The position numbers and the translations under genes are program-made. A DNA stretch of 64,000 bases from JBFMDN01 sp040753915. GTDB lineage: Bacteria; Desulfobacterota; Desulfomonilia; Desulfomonilales; Desulfomonilaceae. Location: positions 27,958 to 91,957 of the forward strand of contig JBFMDN010000018.1 in NCBI GenBank assembly GCA_040753915.1, in the 5' to 3' direction. How positions within the stretch are numbered: position 1 is the stretch's first letter; the number at the start of each line of letters is the position of its first letter. The notes under the pieces were generated by a model. It was not told the DNA's origin, searched no databases, and saw only the letters and a program-made list of their open reading frames with translations. Of this stretch, positions 1 through 8,956 are shown in pieces.

Positions 1-682
1 CGGCGCCATCCGCAGGAAGCCGGGACGATTTGAGCAGGCCTCGGGAGGTACCATCTTCCTGGACGAAATTGGAGAGATAAGCCTGCCCACGCAGGTCGTT
101 CTGCTCCGCGTGATTCAGAATCGTTGTTTCGAACGGGTGGGTGGCGAGCAGACTCTGCCCACGGATGCTCGGATCATTGCTGCAACCAACAAGGACCTCA
201 AGAAGGCAATGGCAGACGGATCCTTTCGTGAGGATCTCTACTGGAGACTCAACGTTATTTCCATCCATGTGCCCCCTCTCAGGGAACGCAAGGAAGATAT
301 TCCCCAACTGGTGACCAATTTCATTCAGCGATATAACGAGCGAATGGACAAGAGGATTCGGTCGTTCTACCCGGAAGTGATGAACCTTATCTTCGCCCAC
401 GATTGGCCGGGAAATGTGCGAGAACTGGAAAATGCGGTCGAAAGGGCCATGGTACTAACCAAAGACGAGTACATCAAGCCTTCCGACTTGCCCGAAGATC
501 TGGTCAACCAGAAATCCGGCCCCCCGCCCGGAGCTCGGGATACTAGCCTCGACCAACTGGAACGGGACCATGTGCGATCTGTCCTCGAAAAATGCGGCTG
601 GAACAAATACCGTGCTGCAAAATTGATGGGAATCAGTAGGAGCACCTTGTATAGCAAGATCAGAAAACATGGGCTGGCGTGA
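1..682 (+). CDS. Sigma54-dependent transcriptional activator, C-terminal part (5' end outside window)
   Basis: The open frame enters from the left edge in frame 2, so the N-terminus (probably a receiver or sensor domain) is missing. What remains is the second half of an AAA+ sigma54-interaction domain and a DNA-binding domain. The Walker B stretch GGTIFLDEIGEI is at bases 41-76. The R-finger region (FREDLYWRLNV), the conserved PPLRERKEDIP and the WPGNVRELEN motif follow. A FIS-type helix-turn-helix (NKYRAAKLMGISRSTLYSKI) ends the protein. It would activate RpoN promoters. The target is not visible; the genes just downstream run in the same direction, but that proves nothing. Family assignment is sure. 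Confidence 0.93.
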   Translation, partial: GAIRRKPGRFEQASGGTIFLDEIGEISLPTQVVLLRVIQNRCFERVGGEQTLPTDARIIAATNKDLKKAMADGSFREDLYWRLNVISIHVPPLRERKEDIPQLVTNFIQRYNERMDKRIRSFYPEVMNLIFAHDWPGNVRELENAVERAMVLTKDEYIKPSDLPEDLVNQKSGPPPGARDTSLDQLERDHVRSVLEKCGWNKYRAAKLMGISRSTLYSKIRKHGLA

Positions 683-751
683 TTCTTGGGACAAGGCAAG
701 GCGTTGTTCGATTTGATGCGGTGGCTTCCTCGTAGAAGTGAGGAAACGCAC

Positions 752-1180
752 ATGCAACCCCCGAATGATAGGAGACGGGAAACGAGCTTGCGGGAAGGCA
801 GCGCTCAACACGAGGCCGTTTGCGGCGACTCAGAGATCAGGGTGCAGTTCTACCGCGGGACGATAGAGAATCGTCCGGAGGAGGCCCAGGACAGGATTCT
901 CGTGTATTGGTCAGTGACCCCGGACGGGATCTTCGCTGTTGCGGGGCCGGCAAGGGAACTGCTACCAGGCTTCGACCCAGTGCACGTGCGCGACCCCGAG
1001 ATGATCACCGATCTGGACCTGACAGGCGTGAATCGTGAAGGTCTTGCTGTACTGGTGACCAACATCCTGGCTCGCGGCTATTTGGAGCGTCCTGGAGTCA
1101 AGAACAAAGGGGAGGCAGTTCTTTTCGCTCTGGTCAATGAGGCCATGCAAATTCTGGCCACTAATCCAAAAGACGACTGA
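752..1180 (+). CDS. Hypothetical protein, about 142 residues
   Basis: I do not recognise the family. A longer frame opens at 686, but ATG 752 is preceded by GTGAGGA about 8 bases upstream and gives a compact soluble protein. The sequence has no signal peptide, membrane segment or cysteine cluster. The middle (RILVYWSVTPDGIFAVAGPARELLPGF) looks like a beta-sheet domain, and the C-terminal 60 residues look helical. It follows the sigma54 activator by about 70 bases in the same direction, so the two may be co-transcribed. Coding potential looks real from composition and its clean start. Confidence 0.6.
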   Translation: MQPPNDRRRETSLREGSAQHEAVCGDSEIRVQFYRGTIENRPEEAQDRILVYWSVTPDGIFAVAGPARELLPGFDPVHVRDPEMITDLDLTGVNREGLAVLVTNILARGYLERPGVKNKGEAVLFALVNEAMQILATNPKDD

Positions 1181-1405
1181 ACCCCACAACGCATCTCCCT
1201 GCATTTGACCATGCACTCTGAGGCTTTCTAGCATCTTGATTCCGCGTCTTCGCAGTGCTAAAGTTTAGCAGATGCCGTCTGGACGACGGACCCCCGCTCG
1301 ACAGACCTATCGTTTAGCCAGACCGCGTGCTCTTCATTTGTTTGGGCGCGGCAAACGAACGTGATGTGGGAACGAGGCTCTCTCTTTTCCCGCCAGGAGA
1401 ATGCA

Positions 1406-3472
1406 ATGGATCTTGGATTCGTCCGAACCACCTGTCCTTACTGCGGATGCGGCTGCGAAATGCTGCTCGAGACCATGGACGGAAAGCTTGTCGGGACCCT
1501 TCCCTCGAAATCGAATCCCATGAACGAGGGCAAGCTGTGTATCAAGGGATGGAATGCCCACGAATTTGTGCACAGCCCGGAACGATTGACCAAACCGCTT
1601 GTTCGGAAGAACGGCTTGTTGGTAGAGGCTTCGTGGGATGAGGCTCTGGAATACGCGGCGTCAAAGCTTCGAGAAATCAAGGAGGCTCATGGCGGCGACG
1701 CGGTGGCTTTTCTTACCTCTGCCAAATGCACCAACGAGGAGAACTACCTTCTTCAGAAGTTCTGCCGAGTAGGATTCTCCACCAACAACATCGATCATTG
1801 TGCGCGTCTCTGACACTCCTCGACGGTGGCAGGTCTTGCCGCCGCGTTTGGGAGTGGTGCCATGACGAATTCCATTCCTGAGATCGAAGACGCTGACTGC
1901 ATCTTCATTATCGGCTCGAACACGAGCGTCGCGCATCCGCTCGTTGCCCACCGGGTGTACAAGGCAAAAGCCAAGGGAGCCAAGATCATCGTCGCAGACC
2001 CGAGACGCATTCATATGGCGTCCATAGCGGACCTACATGTCAAACAGAAGCTCGGTTCCGACGTGGCTCTGCTGAACGGTATGATGAACGTGATTCTGGC
2101 AAACGGCTGGCACGATAAGGAATTCATCAAAGAGCGAACGGAGGGATTCGAATCCTTCGCCGAGGTGATCAAGAACTATCCCCCGGAGAAAGCCGCCGAG
2201 ATCAGTGGCGTGCCGGCAGAGGATATTGTCGCCATGGCGAAAATGTATGCGACTGCGGGCAACGCATCCATCCTGTATGCCATGGGAATTACCCAGCACA
2301 CCCATGGGGTGGACAACGTCAAAAGCCTAGCGAACCTGGCCATGATGACGGGCAACCTGGGAAAGGAATCTGCAGGCGTAAACCCGCTGCGAGGTCAGAA
2401 CAACGTGCAGGGTGCGTGCGATATGGGAGGACTTCCCAACGTCTATCCTGCGTATCAGGCCGTAACCGACGAAAGCAACAAGAAGAAATTCGAGGATGCG
2501 TGGCAGGCCCAGCTCTCATCCAGGGTCGGCTACACAATCATGGAAATGATGCACGGCCTTGAGGACGGATCGGTCAAGGCCATGGTAATTCTCGGAGAAA
2601 ACCCGGTGGGGAGCGACCCCGATGCCAACCACGTCAAGCATGCGCTCGCGTGCGCGGAATTGCTTGTAGTCATTGACATTTTCCTCACAGATACGGCAAA
2701 GCTGGCTCACGTGGTGCTTCCGGGCGTATCCTTTGCCGAAAAGGATGGGACGTTCTCCAATACGGAGAGGAATGTTCTGCGGGTGCGCAAGGCTGTCGAG
2801 CCGGTCGGAGAGTCGCGTGCCGATTGGCAGATTATTGCCGATCTCTCCACTCGATTTGGATTGCCCATGAAGTACGATTCCCCGAGCGAGATTTTCGATG
2901 AGATAGCATCCGTAACTCCGAGTTACGGTGGGCTAAGCTACGAAAGGCTCGAGCACGGAGGGATCCCATGGCCCTGTCCGACGAAGGATCACCCAGGGAC
3001 CACAGTTCTCCACAAAGGACGATTCACGCGAGGGAAGGGATTATTCCATGCAATAGAGTATAGGGCGCCGGACGAGCTGGTCGACGAGGAGTTTCCCCTC
3101 CAGCTCACCACGGGACGATTCTTCCCCCATTACCATACGGGCACTATGACGAGGAACTCCCCAGCTCTGCACCGGGAGATGCCGGAAGGAGTTGTGGAGA
3201 TGCATCCGGAGGATGCTGCGAAATTGGACATCAGAAACAATGACATGGTACGCCTGGTGTCCAGACGGGGTGAGGTCGTCACCAAAGTGCTTCTCACTCC
3301 TGATCTTCAACCAGGTACTGTTTTCATGAGCTTCCATTTTATGGAGGCGAACGCGAACGTCCTTACCAATCCAGCGCTCGATCCAATCTGCAAGATTCCC
3401 GAGTACAAAGTGTGTGCAGTGCGAGTAGAAAAGGTCGGCACAGAACCAGCCGCAGCGAGCGCCACGGGATAG
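1406..3472 (+). CDS. fdhF: Selenocysteine-containing formate dehydrogenase, catalytic subunit (in-frame UGA at 1811-1813)
   Basis: This Mo/W-bis-MGD enzyme oxidises formate to CO2 or reduces CO2. The frame is interrupted once by TGA at 1811-1813 and continues in the same frame to 3472, giving 688 residues, close to E. coli FdhF (715). The codon falls at residue 136 in CARL-U-HSS, exactly where FDH-H has Sec140 followed by the catalytic His. A SECIS hairpin follows immediately. Cys10, Cys13, Cys17 and Cys45 form the N-terminal [4Fe-4S] motif, followed by the conserved Lys (CIKG). The C-terminal 120 residues are the molybdopterin-dinucleotide-binding domain (LTTGRFFPHYHTGTMTRNS). There is no Tat signal, so it is cytoplasmic. 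Start ATG 1406 has AGGAG 6 bases upstream. No hydrogenase or HycB-like subunit is adjacent; fdhD lies 2.5 kb away. Confidence 0.95.
1811..1844 (+). promoter_or_regulatory. Bacterial SECIS element directing Sec insertion at UGA 1811
   Basis: Ten bases after the UGA, positions 1824-1831 pair with 1837-1844 (seven Watson-Crick pairs and one G-U), closing a GGUCU apical loop at 1832-1836. The upper part, GCAGGUCUUGC, is almost the same as the SelB-binding loop of E. coli fdhF, including the G-G-U-C-U core. Position and loop identity together make this a convincing SECIS. It predicts selA, selB, selC and selD elsewhere in the genome. Confidence 0.9.
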
Positions 3473-3971
3473 TATGGTCGCGTCCGAAAGTTGGGTCCAT
3501 TAGGATTCATATTCGAGCTTCCCCGGGAAGGAACCTGAGCGGGGCCAACCAATTGAGGCAGCCCAGCCAACGCTATACTGCCACGCATTTGATATGCGTG
3601 GCAGTCAACGGTTGAAAGCCATAGTGGAGTGCAGACAGAGTCTTCACGCCGTGCTGCTAGCTCGATCCGGGGTCACGGGTCCAGAGCCATCTTCAGTGCT
3701 CTTTTCAATAGTGTGTTCATAATTGGAAGTGTCGTACCGATTCCACTAAGGCAGCGCGCTCTGCGAGAAATGGTTGCCCTCCACACGAGCCTTCTACTCA
3801 CTGAATCACCTTGTGCTGCACTGCATGCCGCATTCGCTCATTTTGGGCGAAGATCGGGCAAAAGCAAGGATTTGGTCATACGTCACGCCCTCTTTGAGCA
3901 ATTGAATGCAGCCTGATATGGGATGGATTTCGCCTATTCATTTCCACCTTCAAGAAATGTAGGAGGATTTC
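3473..3971. other. Intergenic region after fdhF, with one perfect stem-loop
   Basis: About 500 bases without a convincing gene. Positions 3577-3588 and 3594-3605 form a perfect 12-bp inverted repeat around a 5-base loop. No T-run follows, so it may be a Rho-independent-like end of the fdhF transcript, an RNA-stabilising hairpin or a protein site. Short frames here have no family resemblance. The fumC ribosome binding site (AGGAGG, 3961-3966) ends the region. Confidence 0.5.
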
Positions 3972-5378
3972 ATGACCGAGCCAAAAGTTGTTCGGACGCG
4001 AACGGAACACGACAGCATGGGAAGTATCGAGGTACCCGCGGACAGGTACTGGGGGGCTCAGACGGAGCGCTCTCTGAAATATTTCCGAATCGGCTGGGAC
4101 GTGATGCCGAATCAAGTAATCGAAGCCATGGCAATTCTGAAGAAAGCTGCAGCCATGGCCAACAGGGACTTGGGAAAGCTTGCTCCCGACAAGGCAGACC
4201 TGATCATCAGGTCAGTGGATGAGCTGCTCGCTGGAAAGCTGGACGGAAACTTTCCCTTGCGAGTTTGGCAGACAGGCAGCGGCACGCAAACCAACATGAA
4301 CGTCAACGAAGTCATAGCCAACCGTGCCATAGAGCTTGCAGGAGGGGTTCTTGGAAGCAAAGACCCTATCCATCCCAACGACCATGTGAACATGTCGCAG
4401 TCATCGAACGACACCTTTCCTACAGCTATGCATATTTCAGCCGCACGGCTGATAACCGCTGACCTCTTGCCCGCGGTTCGAAGACTGCGTGATGCTCTAA
4501 ATGAAAAGGCAGTGGAGTTCAGTGACATCGTGAAGATCGGTCGAACGCACCTTCAGGATGCGGTGCCACTTTCACTAGGTCAGGAACTCTCTGGGTACGT
4601 GGCTCAGTTGGATGCCGATATCAAGCGGCTGGAGGCAGTCCTGCCGGACCTGTACGAGCTTGCCATCGGGGGGACGGCCGTGGGGACTGGTCTGAACGCT
4701 CACCCTGAATTCGGCGAGCGCGCAGCGTCCTACATCAGCTCGCTCACTGGATTGCCTTTCGTTTCTGCGCCCAACAAGTTCGCAGCGCTTGCGGCTCACG
4801 ATGCCATTGTCATGGCCAGTGGGAGTCTCAAGACCTTGGCGTGCTCCTTGATGAAGATAGCCAACGATATTCGGTGGCTCGCTTCCGGACCACGATCCGG
4901 CATAGGCGAGCTCATACTTCCCGCGAACGAGCCGGGGTCCTCCATCATGCCGGGAAAGGTCAACCCAACCCAATGCGAGGCCATGACCATGGTGGCAGCC
5001 CAAGTCATCGGCAACGACGCTGCTATTGCCATTGGCGGCTCTCAGGGCAATTTTGAGCTCAACGTGTACAAGCCCATGATGATATTCAACCTCGTCCAAT
5101 CAATTACGCTGCTCACCGACACCTGTACTTCATTTTCCGAGCATGCGGTCAAAGGGCTTCAAGCCGACCGGGAAAGGATCAACCATCTTGTCAGACAGTC
5201 TCTGATGTTGGTAACAGCCCTGAATCCCACACTCGGCTACGACAAGTCTGCAGAGATAGCCAAGAAGGCCCACACGGAGAAAACTACAGTGAAAGAAGCA
5301 GCAGTCGCGCTCGGCTACTTGAGTGAGGAAGAATTCGATTCGATCGTGCGGCCGGAGAAAATGGCGCACCCCCATTGA
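3972..5378 (+). CDS. fumC: Fumarate hydratase, class II
   Basis: Iron-independent fumarase that interconverts fumarate and malate in the central oxidative or reductive pathway; cytoplasmic homotetramer. The 468-residue length is typical. Hallmarks are the N-terminal DSMGSIEVPADRYWGAQTERS, the SGTQTNMNVNEV stretch, the HPNDHVNMSQSSND substrate site, and the fumarase/aspartase signature GSSIMPGKVNP near residue 320. AGGAGG sits just before the start. Class II aspartase and argininosuccinate lyase share this fold, but the N-terminal and SGTQTNMN motifs favour FumC. It is transcribed alone, after a 500-base gap from fdhF and before a repeat-filled region. Confidence 0.95.
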   Translation: MTEPKVVRTRTEHDSMGSIEVPADRYWGAQTERSLKYFRIGWDVMPNQVIEAMAILKKAAAMANRDLGKLAPDKADLIIRSVDELLAGKLDGNFPLRVWQTGSGTQTNMNVNEVIANRAIELAGGVLGSKDPIHPNDHVNMSQSSNDTFPTAMHISAARLITADLLPAVRRLRDALNEKAVEFSDIVKIGRTHLQDAVPLSLGQELSGYVAQLDADIKRLEAVLPDLYELAIGGTAVGTGLNAHPEFGERAASYISSLTGLPFVSAPNKFAALAAHDAIVMASGSLKTLACSLMKIANDIRWLASGPRSGIGELILPANEPGSSIMPGKVNPTQCEAMTMVAAQVIGNDAAIAIGGSQGNFELNVYKPMMIFNLVQSITLLTDTCTSFSEHAVKGLQADRERINHLVRQSLMLVTALNPTLGYDKSAEIAKKAHTEKTTVKEAAVALGYLSEEEFDSIVRPEKMAHPH

Positions 5379-5499
5379 CGGGAAGATGTGCTGGAGAAAT
5401 AACCTTCATTCTGGAGGACGTACGCCCTCAAGAGCGCAGAGGCAAAGCTACCGCTGCAACGCAAGAAGTGAAGGCGGTCGCGCAGGGCCAACCCCTTAG

Positions 5500-5835
5500 A
5501 GCGGTTGCCAATAATAATTTCCGTTTCTCCTCCTCACCACTGACGGGCGAGACGAAAGTGTCTCAAAAGCCGGCAGTCCGTGATAATCGTGGCACACCCC
5601 CTCACCCTGACCCTCTCCCCCGAAGCGGAGGAGAGGGGATTCTTCCTGCTCCCTCTCACTCTGGGAGAGGGTTGGGGTGAGGGTGCCTTTCCACGCATCG
5701 ATGCCCAATCGTGCTACGATGTTTGGTGTGTCCCGAGTTTTGAGACACTTTCAGACGCTCGTCGCACCGGTCTACGAACCTCCCATGAATGTTCTCGGCA
5801 TATGGGAAGCGGAAAGAACTTTTCGCATCGGGCAT
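5500..5835 (+). repeat. Dispersed host repeat, copy 1 (interrupted by the MITE)
   Basis: The outer parts (5500-5553 and 5753-5835) align without the insert to 56833-56965. The right part also aligns to the reverse complement of 63557-63637. Shared blocks include GGTTGCCAA.AATAAT..CCGTT on the left and GTCTACGA.CCTCC.ATGAAT then GAAGCGGA.AGAACTTTT on the right. Function unknown. The repeat is non-coding here although all copies keep short open frames. Confidence 0.7.
5554..5752 (+). mobile_element. MITE-like element, 199 bp, perfect 15-bp terminal inverted repeats, 4-bp target duplication
   Basis: The left end GAAAGTGTCTCAAAA (5554-5568) is the exact reverse complement of the right end (5738-5752). 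The element is bracketed by AGAC at 5550-5553 and 5753-5756. The related sequence near 56884 carries a single AGAC with matching flanks and no insertion, which is an empty site. Inside is a second inverted pair of CCCTCACCCTGACCC type (about 5597-5617 against 5660-5685). It has no coding capacity, so it would move with a transposase in trans. A second, truncated copy lies at 63642-63776 on the other strand. Confidence 0.8.
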
Positions 5836-6007
5836 AATCCACGTTTTCCGAAATACGGTTGCGCAGTGGCCTCAGTGCAGTTCAGAAAGGGCAGGTTTGA
5901 AACCTGCCCTGACACGTGCGGTCGGGCGCTTTGAGTCTGCGGCAGAAGTGCCCCGGCCGCCATTGTGGCTGATAGCATCGAGGCAACTGTGTCAGGGGAA
6001 TCATTCC

Positions 6008-6817
6008 TCAATTATTGATAAGATTGCACGCGCCATGAGAAAAATAGTTGAACCTGCGTCCCCGTACATAGGTCACGAGATCTATACCCGACTGTGATGC
6101 CATTTTCATGGCCAGAGCACTGGCGCTCGAGCGAGATATCACGAGGGGGAATCCGCCCCTGGCTGCTTTGATGAGCACTTCGGAGGTGATCCTGCCCGTT
6201 GTCAGGAGAATCTTGTCACCGGTCGCGATGCCCGAGAGAAAGCAGTAGCCAACGATCTTGTCCACCGCATTATGCCTGCCAAGATCTTCAAGGATCATAA
6301 GCGTCCCGGACTCATCCGCGAGTGACGCAGCATGTACCCCCCGGGTTACACTGTAGACCCCTTTGTACGTGTCGAGCTCAAGCATCCTTTGCAAGATCGT
6401 GGAAGCAGAAACCGATATGGTCGGCCCTTGTCGCGTGGGAGCAGCACCAGGCCCTGTGGAGAACACCAAGCCGCCTGCGCACCCGGAGGTCAGCATCCCT
6501 TTGTTCCGCATTTTCTGCAGCCGCTCCTCCGGCACATCCAGCTCAATTCTCACAATCATGCTGCCATGATCCACGGCATATTCCTCGATCTCATCACGCG
6601 AGGTAAGCACACCCTCGGCGACGAGGAATCCGACGAAGAGCTCGGCAAGATTGCTAGGGAGTGTAGCAATGGAGAGAATCTCTCGATCGTTAACAAAGAG
6701 GGTGTATGGCACTTCGTGAGCGAGTGGGATCGATCGTTTTTCTAGGAGGCCTCGATCGTAACGAAGCGCCGAATATTCAACCATTAATGGCCGCGAATTG
6801 GACTGATGTGTGGCCAT
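6008..6817 (-). CDS. fdhD: Formate dehydrogenase accessory sulfurtransferase FdhD
   Basis: FdhD passes sulfur from a cysteine desulfurase to the molybdenum cofactor of formate dehydrogenase, which is needed for activity of enzymes such as the FdhF encoded 2.5 kb away. The protein shows the family pattern: N-terminal EVPYTLFVND, LAVGFL-like segment (LAELFVGFLVAEGVL), EDLGRHNAVDKIVG, TTGRITSEVLIKAA, and the C-terminal YVRGRRFNYF. The loop that carries CxxC in E. coli reads TSGCAGG, so only one Cys is present. The frame opens at 6946, but ATG 6817 gives 269 residues (E. coli 277) and lies just past the stop of the ModE-like gene. The exact start is uncertain. Likely co-transcribed with the upstream regulator. 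Confidence 0.88.
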   Translation of the reverse strand: MATHQSNSRPLMVEYSALRYDRGLLEKRSIPLAHEVPYTLFVNDREILSIATLPSNLAELFVGFLVAEGVLTSRDEIEEYAVDHGSMIVRIELDVPEERLQKMRNKGMLTSGCAGGLVFSTGPGAAPTRQGPTISVSASTILQRMLELDTYKGVYSVTRGVHAASLADESGTLMILEDLGRHNAVDKIVGYCFLSGIATGDKILLTTGRITSEVLIKAARGGFPLVISRSSASALAMKMASQSGIDLVTYVRGRRFNYFSHGACNLINN

Positions 6818-6836
6818 GTCGTATACCCCGGGAGAC

Positions 6837-7226
6837 TCATTGATCAGAAGCGGTCTGTGAGCCCGATTTGCCCGCGTCATCGGCGCTGGATCCGACCCCT
6901 CGGTCCTCGAACAATTCGTGGAATCGAGCATCAGCATAGCTCTCACAGCCTTCTCGAAGCTGGATGTACGAATCCAGGAGTTGGCGGCCCCGCTCCGTCA
7001 GGGCTGAGCCCCCCGCAGTCCGTTCCACGAGAGTGAAGCCACACCGCTCTTCCGTAGCTCGAATCTTGCCCCACACAGCTCGGAACGGCTGGTTCAGTAG
7101 TTGCGCCGCCTTGTTCATAGAGCCGACCTCTTGGATCGCCTTGAGAATCCGCAACCTGCCCGTTCCGATGACGAGCTTCCCTTCCTCATTCTCGATCCAA
7201 ATTTTGGACCGAACTCGTAGCCCCAT
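6837..7226 (-). CDS. ModE N-terminal-domain-like winged-helix regulator
   Basis: The 129-residue protein is a single LysR/ModE-type winged helix. GRLRILKAIQEVGSMNKAAQLLNQPFRAVWGKIRATEE carries the recognition helix, followed by ERTAGGSALTERGRQLLD, the typical ModE end. The C-terminal molybdate-binding (TOBE) domains of full ModE are absent, so it may not sense molybdate by itself. It lies directly upstream of fdhD, which suggests control of FDH maturation or molybdenum genes. The start has GAGG about 10 bases upstream. Family call is firm; ligand unknown. Confidence 0.85.
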   Translation of the reverse strand: MGLRVRSKIWIENEEGKLVIGTGRLRILKAIQEVGSMNKAAQLLNQPFRAVWGKIRATEERCGFTLVERTAGGSALTERGRQLLDSYIQLREGCESYADARFHELFEDRGVGSSADDAGKSGSQTASDQ

Positions 7227-7463
7227 TTTGTGCGACCTCGATTCCCTCGGTTACGCCCGCAGATCCCGTGTGACACCCTGCCCTGCTTAGGCGCGGCTCG
7301 GGTGCCGAACATGTGCCTGGGAGCCTTTCGGTTCCTTGAGCCTTTCATTATAGAGCGAGCTTTACCCGATAGCAACTCGTCTCACTAATCAAGTGAACCA
7401 ATAAGGCCTTTTGCGGCGAGCCGACCGTGGACAGGACGCGGTTGCAGCGCGCATGCATTCTTC

Positions 7464-8342
7464 TCAATGGAAGTGTGACGACCACGCGCTCCGGATCTCG
7501 GCAGCTCGATGTCTCAGCTTTTCAGCTTCCCCCTGCTTTCCCACCCCTTCGTAAAATTCAATGAGGTTGTCCAACGCGGAGACGTAAAACGGATGGCTCT
7601 CTCCAAATATCTGTCCTATGATTGTCCTGGCGCGGACGAAAAGCTCTTCCGCTTCGTCGTACTTTCGAAGACCCACGAGCGTTCCAGCAAGATTGCCATG
7701 GGTGGAGGCCACGTGTGGATGATCCGGACCGAACGCTTTTTCCGCAATTCCGAGGGATCTTCTGTACAGTGGCTCCGCATCCGCATACCGTTCGAGAACT
7801 TCGTACAGGCCTGCCAGATTGTTGAGAGCGACTCCCACTTCCGGGTGATCCGGGCCAAAGGCTTTCTCTCGGATGTTCAAAGCCCGTTCGTATAGAGGTT
7901 TCGCAGCCGGGTATCTCTCAAGAGCTCTATGCAATGCGGCAAGGTTGTCCAGACACGTGGCAACGTCAGGATGATCCGATCCCAGCGATTTTTCGAGAAC
8001 CTTCAGAGATCGGTTGAACAATGGCTGCGCATCCTCAAACCTGCCTTGCTCGAAATAGGCTCCTGCCAGGTTGTTCAAGGACGTGGCAACGTCGGGATGA
8101 TCGCTACCGAGCGCTTTCTCTCGAATTGCCAGGGCTCGCTCCCAGAGAGGGATAGCCTTGTCGTATCGAGCCCTTGCTCTATACATCTCTGCCAGATTGT
8201 TAAGCGATCGCGCCACTCGGGCATCATGCGGTCCGAATTCCGTTTCAGCAACTTCCAGTGCCTTGTTTCCCGTTTCTATGGCCTCGTCGATCTTGCCTGA
8301 CTGGAAAAGGTCAATAGCCTTCTTGTTCAGCTCATCCCACAT
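7464..8342 (-). CDS. Tetratricopeptide (kinesin-light-chain type) repeat protein
   Basis: This 292-residue soluble protein consists of about six 42-residue TPR units of the TPR_10/TPR_12 type, each with the pattern A.PL..RAL.I.EKALG.DHP.VA..LNNLA. These repeats form a superhelical protein-binding surface; no enzymatic domain is present. I chose ATG 8342, which has AAGGAG 8 bases upstream, over GTG 8351, which overlaps that site. No partner can be named. It is transcribed on its own, divergently from the beta-oxidation operon. The near-identical units may have expanded recently. Confidence 0.9.
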   Translation of the reverse strand: MWDELNKKAIDLFQSGKIDEAIETGNKALEVAETEFGPHDARVARSLNNLAEMYRARARYDKAIPLWERALAIREKALGSDHPDVATSLNNLAGAYFEQGRFEDAQPLFNRSLKVLEKSLGSDHPDVATCLDNLAALHRALERYPAAKPLYERALNIREKAFGPDHPEVGVALNNLAGLYEVLERYADAEPLYRRSLGIAEKAFGPDHPHVASTHGNLAGTLVGLRKYDEAEELFVRARTIIGQIFGESHPFYVSALDNLIEFYEGVGKQGEAEKLRHRAAEIRSAWSSHFH

Positions 8343-8956
8343 TGTTTTCACTCCTTCACCCTGTTCTGCCTGTCCTCCTGGCTGTCTGCGCTGTTCTCCG
8401 ATCTGGGAAGGCAGAAGGCAAGGAGCAGACTACCCCGTGCTGCATGTCGGCCGGCGGCACCATCCATATACAATAAGTACGTATGCATGAGGAGATCCGG
8501 TGTCAACAACATGCGGCTGCGTGTCAATGCTGGTTCACCCGGGGCATGCGTCGCTTCTGGGAGGAAGTGAGACCTGACCGGTCTATTCAGAAAACTACGG
8601 TGACTGACACGGCAGTTCACCCTACTGAAGTCTAGCTGGACAGAAGTCTTTTCTCTTTCTTGCCGGTGCGTCGAGAAGAGTCAGTCAATTTTTTTTCGTA
8701 GAAAAGGCGGAAGTAGAGACTTTCTCATTTCCTACTGATTTGATAAGCAAACTTTTCTCTTGAGATTCCCTCCAGGACGTTGTTAAATCATAAATGAACC
8801 ATGTATTGTCGACCTCCAAACATTCGCAACCTTACGAGGAGACTCGACAAACAATCCTGAGCTGAAACAGTCCATACTTCGCTGAAATGAATCACCAGCA
8901 GTCGCGTGACTGCCACTGCGTGGCTGCGTCAGGAAAACCAAGGAGGGGTACGAAGA
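8343..8956. other. Divergent intergenic region between the TPR gene and the beta-oxidation operon
   Basis: About 610 bases with no recognisable gene. A weak sigma70-like pair lies at 8760-8765 (TTGAGA) and 8783-8788 (TTAAAT) with a 17-base spacer, pointing to the acyl-CoA dehydrogenase gene. The stretch around 8650-8800 is AT-rich, as expected for a regulatory region. I could not define a FadR or PsrA operator. Confidence 0.35.

Larger units (their letters stand above)
5379..6007. other. Repeat-rich intergenic region between fumC and fdhD
   Basis: No gene seen. The segment holds one copy of a dispersed host repeat (about 5500-5553 plus 5753-5835) split by a MITE-like insertion (5554-5752). 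It also holds an almost gapless palindrome at 5888-5910 that could act as a bidirectional terminator between the convergent fumC and fdhD transcripts. Confidence 0.6.

Noticed and set aside
1811..1813. TGA in the formate dehydrogenase frame as a nonsense mutation or two separate genes
   Set aside because: The codon falls exactly at the Sec position, the frame continues without shift, and a SECIS hairpin follows at the right distance.
5579..5700. CCCTCACCCTGACCC-type palindromes at 5597-5685 as a stand-alone REP element
   Set aside because: They lie wholly within the MITE bounded by terminal repeats and target duplication, so they are treated as part of it.
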